The notes under the pieces: model-generated
The model's database searches: none
The model's input: only the letters and a program-made list of their open reading frames with translations
Told to the model about the DNA's origin: nothing
In this document: positions 31,357-39,906 of the stretch, in pieces
How the letters are laid out: every line of letters starts with the position of its first letter
How positions within the stretch are numbered: the stretch's first letter is position 1
Assembly: GCF_022869825.1 (NCBI RefSeq)
Contig: NZ_CP094971.1
Coordinates: 2,076,001-2,140,000, forward strand
Direction of reading: 5' to 3'
DNA length: 64,000 nt
DNA from: Clostridium sp. BJN0001
Lineage (GTDB): Bacteria > Bacillota > Clostridia > Clostridiales > Clostridiaceae
Program-made: the position numbers and the translations under genes

Positions 31357-32007
31357 CTAGTTAAATAAGTTTTTTAATATTTCTTCTAATTTAAATTTTA
31401 TCTGTATTTCATCGTTATCTTTATTGTTTTCTGTACTATTACTTATTTTTTCTTCTGTTTCGTTATATTTTATTTCGGCCATACTTTCATCAACAAAACA
31501 TAATGGTGGAAACATAACACACCACCAATTTTTACCTTCTCCTTTTCCTATGATCACTCTAAAAGCTTCATAATTTCCCTGTGGAAGAATAATATTTCCA
31601 TAAGATTTTTCGGGAAAGTTTTCCCGTGAAAGTTTAACATCTACATCGTAATTATAAGAATCTAACTTTATTTCATCTTGAGCTATCTTTTTTACTTTAT
31701 CAATATTCTGTAAAATAATCTTTCTAGACTGATCAAGAGATTCTGACTCACTAAGATATGGATAAAGATAATTTATTATTTTATTTTTTACTTTTATTTT
31801 TAAATTTTGATCCTCTTCACTATCACTATTTGCAATAACATGAAACCTTATAAGAGAATCTTTAACATTACTATAATCTAAAACCTTTTGATTATATGTA
31901 CATAATTCACTATAACTATATAATTCATTTTGATTTAGATCACACCCACATACAAAAAACAAACAACTTATTGACAAAATCATAAATACTAACTTTAATA
32001 TTCTCAT
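31357..32007 (-). CDS. spoIIR: Stage II sporulation protein R
   Basis: 216 residues. It is made in the forespore, secreted into the intermembrane space and triggers SpoIIGA to process pro-sigma-E. An N-terminal signal segment (about 4-22) is followed by the diagnostic IRFHVIANSDSEEDQNLKIKVK stretch (only partly quoted families: RFHVIANSDS). ATG 32007 is preferred to an upstream in-frame TTG at 32040 because GGGGGT sits seven bases before it. It is 13 bases before the PP-loop gene. Confidence 0.94.
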   Translation of the reverse strand: MRILKLVFMILSISCLFFVCGCDLNQNELYSYSELCTYNQKVLDYSNVKDSLIRFHVIANSDSEEDQNLKIKVKNKIINYLYPYLSESESLDQSRKIILQNIDKVKKIAQDEIKLDSYNYDVDVKLSRENFPEKSYGNIILPQGNYEAFRVIIGKGEGKNWWCVMFPPLCFVDESMAEIKYNETEEKISNSTENNKDNDEIQIKFKLEEILKNLFN

Positions 32008-32067
32008 ATTCATTACCCCCACAGTTGAAATGATAACCAATTTGAGAATATTTATTCACAATATTAA

Positions 32068-32910
32068 TTATATAGTTCTTGTCAAGTATACTTCTTTGTA
32101 TTTGCAAGACATTTTATTATAAAATCTCTGTGCTTTTATCATATCATCAAAAAAAGCAAAAACTGTCGGACCACTTCCACTCATCATTGTTCCCTCAGCA
32201 TCATTATTCATAGCTTGAATTTTTATTTCTGAAATTTCTTTATATTTTCTAAGCGTAACATTTTCAAGTAGATTTTTCATTTTTTTATAAACCAATCCAT
32301 CTTGATTTTTTTCCATATTATTAATTATTTCATCTATATCTGGATGATTGTATACCTTAGACAAATCAAACTTTTTATATACTTCTTTAGTTGAAACTCC
32401 AAATGGAGGCTTTACAAGAACTAAGATTCTGTTTTTAAATGGTTTTAAGGAAGTTATTATTTCTCCTATACCTTCGCAAAGAGCAGTTCCTCCTTCTATA
32501 CAGTATGGAACATCTGCACCAAGACTTAATGATAATTTTTTAAGATTATCACTGCTTTCATTAATATCAAATAATTTGTTCATTATTTTTATAACTGCAG
32601 CTGCATCTGTGCTTCCTCCAGCAAGTCCTGCTGAAACTGGTATATTCTTTAAAATATTTATATCTACTCCTGAACTTATCTTATATTTATCTAAAAAAAT
32701 ATCTGCAGCCTTATATGCTAAATTTCTATTATCTACAGGCACATATGGCTTATTACATGTTACATGTATTCCAGATTTAGCTTTAGATACACTCACAACG
32801 TCATAAAGATCAATCGTCTGCATTATCATTCTTAAAAGATGATAACCATCATCTCTTTTTCCTACAATATCTAAAGCAATATTTATTTTTGCATATGCCT
32901 TAATATCCAT
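32068..32910 (-). CDS. ispE: 4-diphosphocytidyl-2-C-methyl-D-erythritol kinase
   Basis: 280 residues. It phosphorylates CDP-methylerythritol in the MEP isoprenoid pathway. GHMP-kinase motifs are AYAKINIALDIVGKRDDGYH at the start, the ATP loop PVSAGLAGGSTDAAA, and SGSGPTVFAFF near the end. GAAAGGACG precedes ATG 32910. It lies between spoIIR and cphA on the same strand. Confidence 0.96.
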   Translation of the reverse strand: MDIKAYAKINIALDIVGKRDDGYHLLRMIMQTIDLYDVVSVSKAKSGIHVTCNKPYVPVDNRNLAYKAADIFLDKYKISSGVDINILKNIPVSAGLAGGSTDAAAVIKIMNKLFDINESSDNLKKLSLSLGADVPYCIEGGTALCEGIGEIITSLKPFKNRILVLVKPPFGVSTKEVYKKFDLSKVYNHPDIDEIINNMEKNQDGLVYKKMKNLLENVTLRKYKEISEIKIQAMNNDAEGTMMSGSGPTVFAFFDDMIKAQRFYNKMSCKYKEVYLTRTI

Positions 32911-32986
32911 AAATTTCGTCCTTTCATTTTTTCTTTAATATTTTAACATATGCAAAAAACTCTGTCTATTAAGCAATCAATATTAT

Positions 32987-35620
32987 CTATTTCTGTACAA
33001 CTTTTAATAGTTCCATATTATAATTTTCTTTATTCAAATCATTTATGATATTTTCAAGAGGTTCAATCTTTTCATAAAACATAACAATGGTATCATTTGG
33101 TTTACTTATATTTATTGCATACTTTAAGGCTTCCTCTTCATTCAAAATAGACTTTACAGAAACACACTCTTTTGTTTCTTTAACTGCTCTTGTTAAAATT
33201 GATGCAATCTCTCCTTTTTTTCTTCCACGTCTGTCAACATCTTCTTTTATAATAATATTGTCAAGATATTTTGCAGCTATCTCTCCAACTTTCTTAATAT
33301 CACTATCTTTTCTATCACCAGGCATTCCTATAATTCCTATAAATTTTTTACCTGTTGAAACACTTTTTTTTACAGAACCCAAAACAGCTTTATACCCTTC
33401 AATATTGTGACCATAATCTAATATAATATTTCTTTTTATACATTTATATAAATTAAATCTTCCTCTATTTTCTATAGAATTAAGTTTAAAATTTCTTAAT
33501 CCTTTTGATATAATACAATAATCAATATTCATTCCTACAAGTGCAGCAACTGAAGCCATTGCATTTTCTATATTGTATTTTAAAATTCCATTATATGAAA
33601 TTGGTAAATCATAGATAGATATTAACTTATACTCAGTTCCTTTATTTGTAACACATAGATTATTATTATTTAAATATACAGCCGTTCCTCCATTTTCTAT
33701 ATTTTTTTCAATAAGAGGATTATTTTTGTTTTTAGAAAAATAAATTATATTACTCTTTAATCTGCTTATTATCTCCTTACTATATTTATCATCAGCATTA
33801 ACTACCACATATCCATTTTTTTTAACAGCTTCTCCAACAAGAGATTTTACAAAGCACAAATCTTTCATTGTATCTATTCCATTTAATCCAAGATGATCAT
33901 TAGTAATATTAGTTATTACTGCAACATCTGCTTCTTCATAAGCAAGACCTTTTTTTATTATTCCTCCTCTTGCCGTTTCAAGTACAGCAATATCGATATC
34001 TTTATTCATAAGTATCGTTTTTGCACTATTAAATCCAGAATCATCACCTTTATGAATACACTTTTCATTTAAAAACACACCATCTGTCGATGTCATTCCT
34101 ATATTATAACCTACTTTTCTAAGTACATATGATATAAGCCTTGTAGTCGTTGTCTTTCCATTCGTTCCTGTGACAGAAATAACTGGTATATTTGCAGGTC
34201 TATTATTATAAAACATATTCAAAATTGCTTTTCCAACATTATGTGACTCACCCTTACTTGGAAAATGATGCATTCGTATTCCAGGTGCAGCATTAACTTC
34301 CATTATTATTCCTCCATTTTCATCAAGAGGAACTGAAATATCATTTGAACATATATCTATTCCACATATATCAAGTTGTAATATCTTAGCTGCAGTAATA
34401 CAAAAATCTATATTTTCTCTGCATATTTTATCCGTGCAATCAATAGCTGTTGCACCTGTTGATAAATTAGCATTTTCTCTTAAAAACACCTTTTTATCTT
34501 TTTCTATAACAGTATTTAATGAAATATTTTGTTTCTTTAAATTAATTAGAAGATCATCATCTATCTTTATTTTAGTAAGTGGTTTTTCGTGATCTTCTCC
34601 TCTCATTTTATTTTCATTTTCTAAATATATTAGAGATTTCAAATCATTTACTCCATCACCTATTACATATGGTAAAATTCTTTCCGAAACTGCTACAACT
34701 TTATAATTTACTACACATACTCTGTAATCTTTTCCTTTTTTATATTCTTCAAGCATAATATCTTTAAATTTCTTTTTTATTACTGAATATGATTCAACTA
34801 GCTCCTTTTCATCTTTTATATTAAGTATTATCCCTTTTCCCTTATTACCATACTGTGGCTTTAAAACAACAGGATATCCTATTTCTTCTGCGTTAATTAA
34901 GAGATTCATTACATTTAATACTTTTTCTCCTTTTGCAACAGGTATATTCTGATTATTTAACATATTTTTAGTAAGAAGTTTATCACAAGATATATCTACT
35001 CCTATACAGTTAGTAGCATTACCTATAGTTGCCTCAAACATTCTACCCATTTTCCCATATCCTATCTGATAAAAACCACTATCATAAAGCTGGATTACAG
35101 GGAGATTATAATCCTTAGCGGCTAAACATATAGCTTTTGTACTTGGTCCTAATTCTTCTTTAAGGAAAATATGTTTTATCTGCTCTATACGTCCCTCAAA
35201 TTCAATAGGTATCTGATTTATTAATGAATTTATTATATCAACTGCTAAATAAATGCATGAAATCGCTGTATTTTTATATTGATATTCCAAAATAATGTAA
35301 TATGAATCTTCTTTAATTTCTCTTGCCTTTCCATACGAAACATCTATTCCAAATTTATTTTGGAGTGCAATACATATATGCTCACAAATATGGGCAAGAT
35401 ATGTTCCTTCTTTCAATCTTTTGACAAATCCACCTTCTTCATCAATTCCACATCTATGTTTTTTTAATTCAGGAATCATTTTTATAAGATTAAAATTAAA
35501 ATTAGGTATATCTTTACTTGGTACTTCGCAGTAACCCTCCAAATCTACATCAACTCTAATGCATTTTTTATAAGAGTATATATTTTTATTTTCATATACT
35601 CTCTTATCAATAATCTTCAT
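32987..35620 (-). CDS. cphA: Cyanophycin synthetase
   Basis: 877 residues, the family's usual size. It adds Asp and then Arg in turn to build the storage polymer multi-L-arginyl-poly-L-aspartate, using ATP. The order is an N-terminal domain, an ATP-grasp domain (about 215-470; PVVLKPQYGNKGKGI, MEVNAAPGIRMHHFP) and a C-terminal Mur-ligase-like domain (GTNGKTTTTRLISYVL, ITNDHLG). It starts three bases after cphB stops, inside the same operon, with GGAGG eleven bases upstream in the end of cphB. Confidence 0.95.
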   Translation of the reverse strand: MKIIDKRVYENKNIYSYKKCIRVDVDLEGYCEVPSKDIPNFNFNLIKMIPELKKHRCGIDEEGGFVKRLKEGTYLAHICEHICIALQNKFGIDVSYGKAREIKEDSYYIILEYQYKNTAISCIYLAVDIINSLINQIPIEFEGRIEQIKHIFLKEELGPSTKAICLAAKDYNLPVIQLYDSGFYQIGYGKMGRMFEATIGNATNCIGVDISCDKLLTKNMLNNQNIPVAKGEKVLNVMNLLINAEEIGYPVVLKPQYGNKGKGIILNIKDEKELVESYSVIKKKFKDIMLEEYKKGKDYRVCVVNYKVVAVSERILPYVIGDGVNDLKSLIYLENENKMRGEDHEKPLTKIKIDDDLLINLKKQNISLNTVIEKDKKVFLRENANLSTGATAIDCTDKICRENIDFCITAAKILQLDICGIDICSNDISVPLDENGGIIMEVNAAPGIRMHHFPSKGESHNVGKAILNMFYNNRPANIPVISVTGTNGKTTTTRLISYVLRKVGYNIGMTSTDGVFLNEKCIHKGDDSGFNSAKTILMNKDIDIAVLETARGGIIKKGLAYEEADVAVITNITNDHLGLNGIDTMKDLCFVKSLVGEAVKKNGYVVVNADDKYSKEIISRLKSNIIYFSKNKNNPLIEKNIENGGTAVYLNNNNLCVTNKGTEYKLISIYDLPISYNGILKYNIENAMASVAALVGMNIDYCIISKGLRNFKLNSIENRGRFNLYKCIKRNIILDYGHNIEGYKAVLGSVKKSVSTGKKFIGIIGMPGDRKDSDIKKVGEIAAKYLDNIIIKEDVDRRGRKKGEIASILTRAVKETKECVSVKSILNEEEALKYAINISKPNDTIVMFYEKIEPLENIINDLNKENYNMELLKVVQK

Positions 35621-35623
35621 ACC

Positions 35624-36436
35624 CTAATTTTCCTCCTCAAAAGGTAATTTTTTTAGTAAATCAAACTTATTTCCACTTGTTAAAATATATAATTTAACAT
35701 TGTACATACTTAATATTTCATCTGCATGAAGTTCTGAAACATTTGTATATGTTATTGAACTTCCATCAATAACATATACAGCTCCTTCCCCTATAACCTC
35801 TATACATTTTTCTTTATTTACAACTATTGCAGTGTTTTCATCTATACCTATGCCTAAAACTTCAGGATTTTGAGCAATACCTGTTAAAAGACGTCCAATT
35901 CTACCTCTTTGTGCAAAATGCTGATCAATAATAACCCCATCTAAAAGTCCTAAACCAGGAGACATCTTTAAAGTGCATTTTCTTGGTGAACCATCATCAT
36001 CACCTTCTACAATCATAGTGTCGCTCATAACTGAAGCTCCAGCTGAAGTTCCTACTATAAACTTTCCATTTTTATGAGCTCTTTTTAGAGCATCATTTAC
36101 AATAGTCCCCCCTATAATGCTTGTAATTCTAAGCTGATCTCCACCAGTAAAAAATATTAATGAAGCTTTATCTATAAGATTCGCATTCTCTTTTCTATAT
36201 GCCTGCCTTCTTTCGCTTATATCTAAAACCTCTATATTTTTAACTCCAAGTTCAGTAAAAACTTCCTCATATCTTGCTGCTGCTTCTTTAGGATATTCTG
36301 TGGCTATTGTTGCAACAAGAAGCATATCCTTATCTCTATCAATAACATTACATACTTTTTTTAATATCTCTTTTCTTCCTTTTTTATCTTCTGCTCCTCC
36401 AATTATGATTAAATTTCCACTTAAATTTTCTTCCAA
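35624..36436 (-). CDS. cphB: Cyanophycinase
   Basis: 270 residues, a S51-family serine peptidase that cuts cyanophycin into beta-Asp-Arg dipeptides. The nucleophile Ser lies in VGTSAGASVMS, with IIGGAEDKKGRKEI and DQHFAQRGRIGRLL also typical. TTG 36436 is preferred to the GTG at 36445, which is part of the GAGGTGAT site. Synthesis and breakdown genes are coupled, so polymer level is probably set by activity rather than separate transcription. Confidence 0.94.
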   Translation of the reverse strand: MEENLSGNLIIIGGAEDKKGRKEILKKVCNVIDRDKDMLLVATIATEYPKEAAARYEEVFTELGVKNIEVLDISERRQAYRKENANLIDKASLIFFTGGDQLRITSIIGGTIVNDALKRAHKNGKFIVGTSAGASVMSDTMIVEGDDDGSPRKCTLKMSPGLGLLDGVIIDQHFAQRGRIGRLLTGIAQNPEVLGIGIDENTAIVVNKEKCIEVIGEGAVYVIDGSSITYTNVSELHADEILSMYNVKLYILTSGNKFDLLKKLPFEEEN

Positions 36437-36544
36437 ATTTATCACCTCATATCATGCAATAACTATTATTTCCCTCTCACCAAAAATTTATTCAAAAAAG
36501 AGTTTTTTATATAAATATCGCTGATATATACTATTTTTATGTAT

Positions 36545-36577
36545 AAAAATAGCCGCTAAAAAATAGCGGCTTCTATT
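36545..36577 (-). terminator. Terminator after the sipL-like gene
   Basis: Minus strand AGCCGCT-ATTTTTT-AGCGGCT followed by ATTTTTATA. Confidence 0.82.
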
Positions 36578-36591
36578 CTTACATAAAATTA

Positions 36592-38154
36592 TTACAATTT
36601 TACTCTTCCTGGAATTATTATTTTTTGTCCTATATATATTTTATTTTCATCTGCTATATCATTCACTTTGAGTATGCTATCTACTGTTGTATTAAATTTT
36701 TTAGCAAGTCCCCATAAAGTATCATCTTTCCCAACAACATAAATTGTCATACTTGCTTTTTTAGATGGAATTTTATTTTCATCCTCATAAACATCAACAA
36801 TAAATTCTTTATTAGTTTCATAATATACTTTTGCAACAATATTAGGTTCAATTTTAATCCCTATAGAATTTCCTTCTATAGATGCATCTACATCCTCAAT
36901 ATATGTTTTTAAAATAGCATGCATTTCATCTGTTGCTCCAGGAATTGAAACTGCTGAAGAAAATGGTATTTCAGCCTTTATACTCGATACAGGATTTTCT
37001 TCATCGTCTGTCTTATAAAACACCTCTGCATTAATAATTCCCTCAACAATTACTTTATCTGAAAGTACTTTTTTATCTGAAATTGATACTGATGCTTTTT
37101 CAGATATAATTTCTTCTGGCTTTAATGTATCCTCACCTAATTTTATATTATCCCTAACTGTTATCTGCTCGCTATTTATTCCTTGAAGAATACCAAATTC
37201 ACACATTTCTCTTTTTACAGATATTACAGCATCAGGAGAATATGCATCATCTACTGCAGCTATTGTCTCTTCTGAAAAAACTTTTACTGTAGAAATTACA
37301 TTAAATTCACAATTTATTATTCTCTTTTCTCCTAAATCATCTTCCTCAAGATTCATGTCTATATCCCGTACTTCAAAATCTGAACAAGCCATCATGTCTT
37401 CAGTTATTCCTTCGCATTCCTTATCTTTTGAAAGATATATATCATCTTCAGCTACCATTATATTTTTTGAGTCGCTTGTCCTATACACTACTTTTACGTA
37501 GCAATAGCATCCAATATATGCCTTATCTTGAGCAAGTTTTACTTCTCTTTTATGAAGAGAAAGACTGCAATGTATAATCTTCTCTGCCTGCTCCTTATCC
37601 ATTCCTATTCTCATAATTGTTTTTCCAGGCATAGTGACTTCACCGCTGCACTTTATCTTATTTACTGTTTCAGTTTTTTTAAGTGTTTCAACATCGTAAT
37701 CAGAATTAATATCTTTTACAAATTCAAAATTTTTGCTTTTATAAATTTCAAACTGCAATGTAAACAAAGAATCTATTGAAATTTTTCTTTCATTCATTAT
37801 TGAACCGTTAATATCACTTTTTATAAAAAACGCTTCACATATAGTTTTATGTTCATCCTGTTTAAGATTTATACTGTTTGAAAAACTCTCTAAATAATTA
37901 ACTGAATTTACAAGTATTCCATCTTCTTCAGCTAAATATACAACTGTATATCTCACTTTTCCTTCTATATTAATTTTATCCTTAGTTATTTCTTTTTTAG
38001 TTATTTCAGGCACTGCTGTAACACTTAATATTTTATAAACATCTGGATGAGTATCTGGAATTAAATATTCATCTTTTATCGGAATATCAATTTTATCCTC
38101 TCTAATAAGTTGTTCAAATTCTGCATTCTCTTTTACTAAATCCAACTCAGACAT
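36592..38154 (-). CDS. sipL: SipL-like spore coat morphogenetic protein (SPOCS/DUF3794 + LysM)
   Basis: 520 residues: about three DUF3794 (SPOCS) beta domains (first at 30-150, others at about 170-290 and 330-450) and a C-terminal LysM (about 470-515: YVVGKDDTLWGLAKKFN, NKIYIGQKIIIPG). This layout is that of C. difficile SipL, which binds the coat base protein SpoIVA through its LysM. It should act around the forespore in the mother cell. GGAGGCAG precedes ATG 38154. A sigma-E-like site (GAATAA-N14-CTATATAT) about 50 bp upstream is possible but weak. Confidence 0.88.
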   Translation of the reverse strand: MSELDLVKENAEFEQLIREDKIDIPIKDEYLIPDTHPDVYKILSVTAVPEITKKEITKDKINIEGKVRYTVVYLAEEDGILVNSVNYLESFSNSINLKQDEHKTICEAFFIKSDINGSIMNERKISIDSLFTLQFEIYKSKNFEFVKDINSDYDVETLKKTETVNKIKCSGEVTMPGKTIMRIGMDKEQAEKIIHCSLSLHKREVKLAQDKAYIGCYCYVKVVYRTSDSKNIMVAEDDIYLSKDKECEGITEDMMACSDFEVRDIDMNLEEDDLGEKRIINCEFNVISTVKVFSEETIAAVDDAYSPDAVISVKREMCEFGILQGINSEQITVRDNIKLGEDTLKPEEIISEKASVSISDKKVLSDKVIVEGIINAEVFYKTDDEENPVSSIKAEIPFSSAVSIPGATDEMHAILKTYIEDVDASIEGNSIGIKIEPNIVAKVYYETNKEFIVDVYEDENKIPSKKASMTIYVVGKDDTLWGLAKKFNTTVDSILKVNDIADENKIYIGQKIIIPGRVKL

Positions 38155-38290
38155 TATATTTCTGCCTCCTCATTTTAATTCTACTATCTATATATATAGA
38201 ATCAAATGATCTTTTATTCCTTGAGGCTTCATATATTTTATTCTATTTTTCTACTATTTTATACATTAAATATCATTTATTTCTTTTTTA
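38155..38290. other. Gap upstream of sipL
   Basis: AT-rich DNA without a reading frame. It should hold the sipL promoter; only a weak sigma-E-like match is seen. The rest of the 38155-38468 gap is taken up by the small RNA unit and the veg terminator. Confidence 0.5.
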
Positions 38291-38319
38291 TTGACATTTT
38301 TTTTAATTAGACGTATTAT
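38291..38319 (+). promoter_or_regulatory. Sigma-A promoter of the orphan small RNA
   Basis: Consensus TTGACA, 17-bp spacer, TATTAT; the first G (38326) lies seven bases after the -10, a normal start distance. Confidence 0.78.
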
Positions 38320-38325
38320 ATATTT

Positions 38326-38422
38326 GGTTATTAATTATATAACCTCTCATAAATTCTCAATACCCTTTTATACCCTTTTATACCATAGTTGAAAGATGGA
38401 AACCCGCCATCTTTCTTTTTTT
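38326..38422 (+). ncRNA. Predicted small regulatory RNA, about 97 nt
   Basis: Between the promoter at 38291 and the terminator at 38391 there is no start codon before the terminator stem. The RNA would begin with a hairpin GGTTAT-TAATTAT-ATAACC (38326-38344), continue with an unstructured pyrimidine-rich stretch holding two perfect tandem decamers TACCCTTTTA (38361-38380) plus TACC, and end in the terminator. C-rich single-stranded motifs of this kind are used by RoxS/RsaE-type sRNAs to bind ribosome binding sites, but I see no sequence identity with those. It is transcribed divergently from sipL and towards veg. Confidence 0.62.
38391..38422 (+). terminator. Terminator of the small RNA
   Basis: GAAAGATGG-AAACCCG-CCATCTTTC followed by seven T. 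The minus strand lacks a T-run, so it serves + strand transcription, where no protein gene lies upstream. Confidence 0.88.
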
Positions 38423-38439
38423 ATATATTTTTATTATAA

Positions 38440-38470
38440 AAAAAATAAACTTCGATATTTATCGAAGTTT
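38440..38470 (-). terminator. Terminator after veg
   Basis: Minus strand AAACTTCGAT-AAAT-ATCGAAGTTT followed by ATTTTTTTTAT. Confidence 0.85.
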
Positions 38471-38705
38471 ATGCTGGAAAAACCAGCTGAACAGTTTTTG
38501 TCAAAACATCCGAATAACTATATGTTACTGTTCTTTTTATATCATCTTTTAATCTAATTACAAAAATACTAGGGTATACGCTCTCAATAATGCCATCATT
38601 TACTAATATTTTTTTTCTTCCTCCGTTAGCCTTTAATGTCACCATTTCTCCTACATGTCTTTCAATATCATTCTTTATTGAAGCTATCGTTCTGACCTTT
38701 TCCAT
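38469..38705 (-). CDS. veg: Veg protein (DUF1021)
   Basis: 78 residues of the Veg family, a small beta-barrel protein that in B. subtilis stimulates biofilm formation and is very highly transcribed. The IKNDIERHVGEMVTLKANGG and KTVQLVFPA stretches are typical. ATG 38705 follows GAGGGTG; the in-frame TTG at 38723 lies upstream of that site. Next to yabG as in Bacillus. Two strong sigma-A promoters stand in tandem upstream. Confidence 0.93.
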   Translation of the reverse strand: MEKVRTIASIKNDIERHVGEMVTLKANGGRKKILVNDGIIESVYPSIFVIRLKDDIKRTVTYSYSDVLTKTVQLVFPA

Positions 38706-38729
38706 GTGAACACCCTCTTTCAATTATAT

Positions 38730-38758
38730 ATTATACAAGAAGCATTGCATTCTGTCAA
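38730..38758 (-). promoter_or_regulatory. Proximal sigma-A promoter of veg
   Basis: Minus strand TTGACA-N17-TATAAT, a full consensus match, about 25 bp before the start codon. Confidence 0.88.
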
Positions 38759-38769
38759 GTAAAACATTT

Positions 38770-38798
38770 ATTTTATCATTATTTAATTATAATGTCAA
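38770..38798 (-). promoter_or_regulatory. Distal sigma-A promoter of veg
   Basis: Minus strand TTGACA-N17-TAAAAT, 40 bp upstream of the proximal promoter. Confidence 0.7.
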
Positions 38799-38878
38799 TG
38801 TTAGTATTTTTCAAAAAATGCTCTTCTAGTATTATTGTCTTCTATTATATTTTTTTTATTCAGTATATCTACTTCTTT

Positions 38879-39739
38879 TTATATATATACAGATTTTGGG
38901 TATCCTTCTCTATATTTGCCTCTTGTTTGCAATCCTCCAACCCCTTTTATGCCTGTTATAGTGTTCTCTATCACGTCTTTTATAGGGACTATCTTATCTA
39001 CTCTCGTATAGGCTATCTTCTCACATACAAAAACAGGATCAAGGCAGTGAATAAGCACTCTATTAGGACTTGAAGCAAAATTTGCACCTACATCTAAAAT
39101 TCTCTCATAACAGCTCTGGCATGCTCCTGCAAAAATAACAAGTTCATCATAACTTGAATTATAATCTCTTAAATTTTTTACAGATTCTAAATAATACTTT
39201 GAATTTCTATAATTTTTTAAATCTAAATAATCATCAGGTTTTTTTACAACACTATCATGACCAGTTAAAACTACTATATCAGGCTTTACTTCTTTAACTA
39301 TAGAAACAACATTATCTGGCTGATCCTGCTCTGCAATCGTTACTCCTACTGCATCAAGGGAAAGCTGCTTGTATACCTTAAGACATGTCTCCATATACTC
39401 CTTGTCCCCATCAATATGAAGTATACGTCCTGGTCTTCCAAACATTAATTCGTTTTTTTCTTTGCTTGCCTTTACTTCTTTTCCTCCTCTAAAATCATTT
39501 CTATATGAAATTGCCTTTTTAATTGCATTATTAACTCTTTTATTTAAAATTTTCTCTTGAGCTGATGTTGAATAATCTTCAACCTTTATAAGATCATCTG
39601 CATCCGCATCTGCAATTATTCTAAGGCTTATTCCTTTTAAAACAATGCAGTCTTTTCCATTTTTAGTTTTTAAATCTATAATTTTAAATATTACATCTTT
39701 TCCATAAGATTTTCTAACCACTTTATCTCCTATATTCAT
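38879..39739 (-). CDS. yabG: Sporulation-specific coat protease YabG
   Basis: 286 residues. YabG is a mother-cell protease that trims coat proteins (and in C. difficile also germination proteins) late in sporulation. The N-terminal KOW-like barrel (GDKVVRKSYGKDVIFKI) and the central RPGRILHIDGDKEYM and VLTGHDSVVKK blocks match the family; the Cys in FAGACQSCYE is conserved-looking. A near-perfect sigma-K promoter precedes it, as in B. subtilis. Confidence 0.94.
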   Translation of the reverse strand: MNIGDKVVRKSYGKDVIFKIIDLKTKNGKDCIVLKGISLRIIADADADDLIKVEDYSTSAQEKILNKRVNNAIKKAISYRNDFRGGKEVKASKEKNELMFGRPGRILHIDGDKEYMETCLKVYKQLSLDAVGVTIAEQDQPDNVVSIVKEVKPDIVVLTGHDSVVKKPDDYLDLKNYRNSKYYLESVKNLRDYNSSYDELVIFAGACQSCYERILDVGANFASSPNRVLIHCLDPVFVCEKIAYTRVDKIVPIKDVIENTITGIKGVGGLQTRGKYREGYPKSVYI

Positions 39740-39769
39740 TTATTTTTTCTCCTAAATCATTCTATAATT

Positions 39770-39798
39770 TATATTATGATTTTCATCTAAATTAGGTT
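39770..39798 (-). promoter_or_regulatory. Sigma-K promoter of yabG
   Basis: Minus strand AACC-N16-CATAATATA fits mACm-N16-CATANNNTA at every defined base, with a short leader to ATG 39739. Confidence 0.78.
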
Positions 39799-39821
39799 AA
39801 TAATCTTTTAACAATAAATTA

Positions 39822-39868
39822 AATAAAATAAGAAAGTTTCCGCAAATTACTGCGAAAACTTTCTTATT
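39822..39868 (-). terminator. Terminator after the first CotS-like gene
   Basis: AATAAGAAAGTTT and AAACTTTCTTATT form a 13-bp stem; the minus side continues TTATTTAATTT. Confidence 0.75.
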
Positions 39869-39906
39869 AACAATTCTGTGCATTGTTTCTCCGTTCTTTA
39901 ATCTTT

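Noticed and set aside
38155..38290. Sigma-E promoter for sipL (GAATAA-N14-CTATATAT)
   Set aside because: Match is partial and the DNA is extremely AT-rich, so it is mentioned only as a possibility and not listed as a feature.
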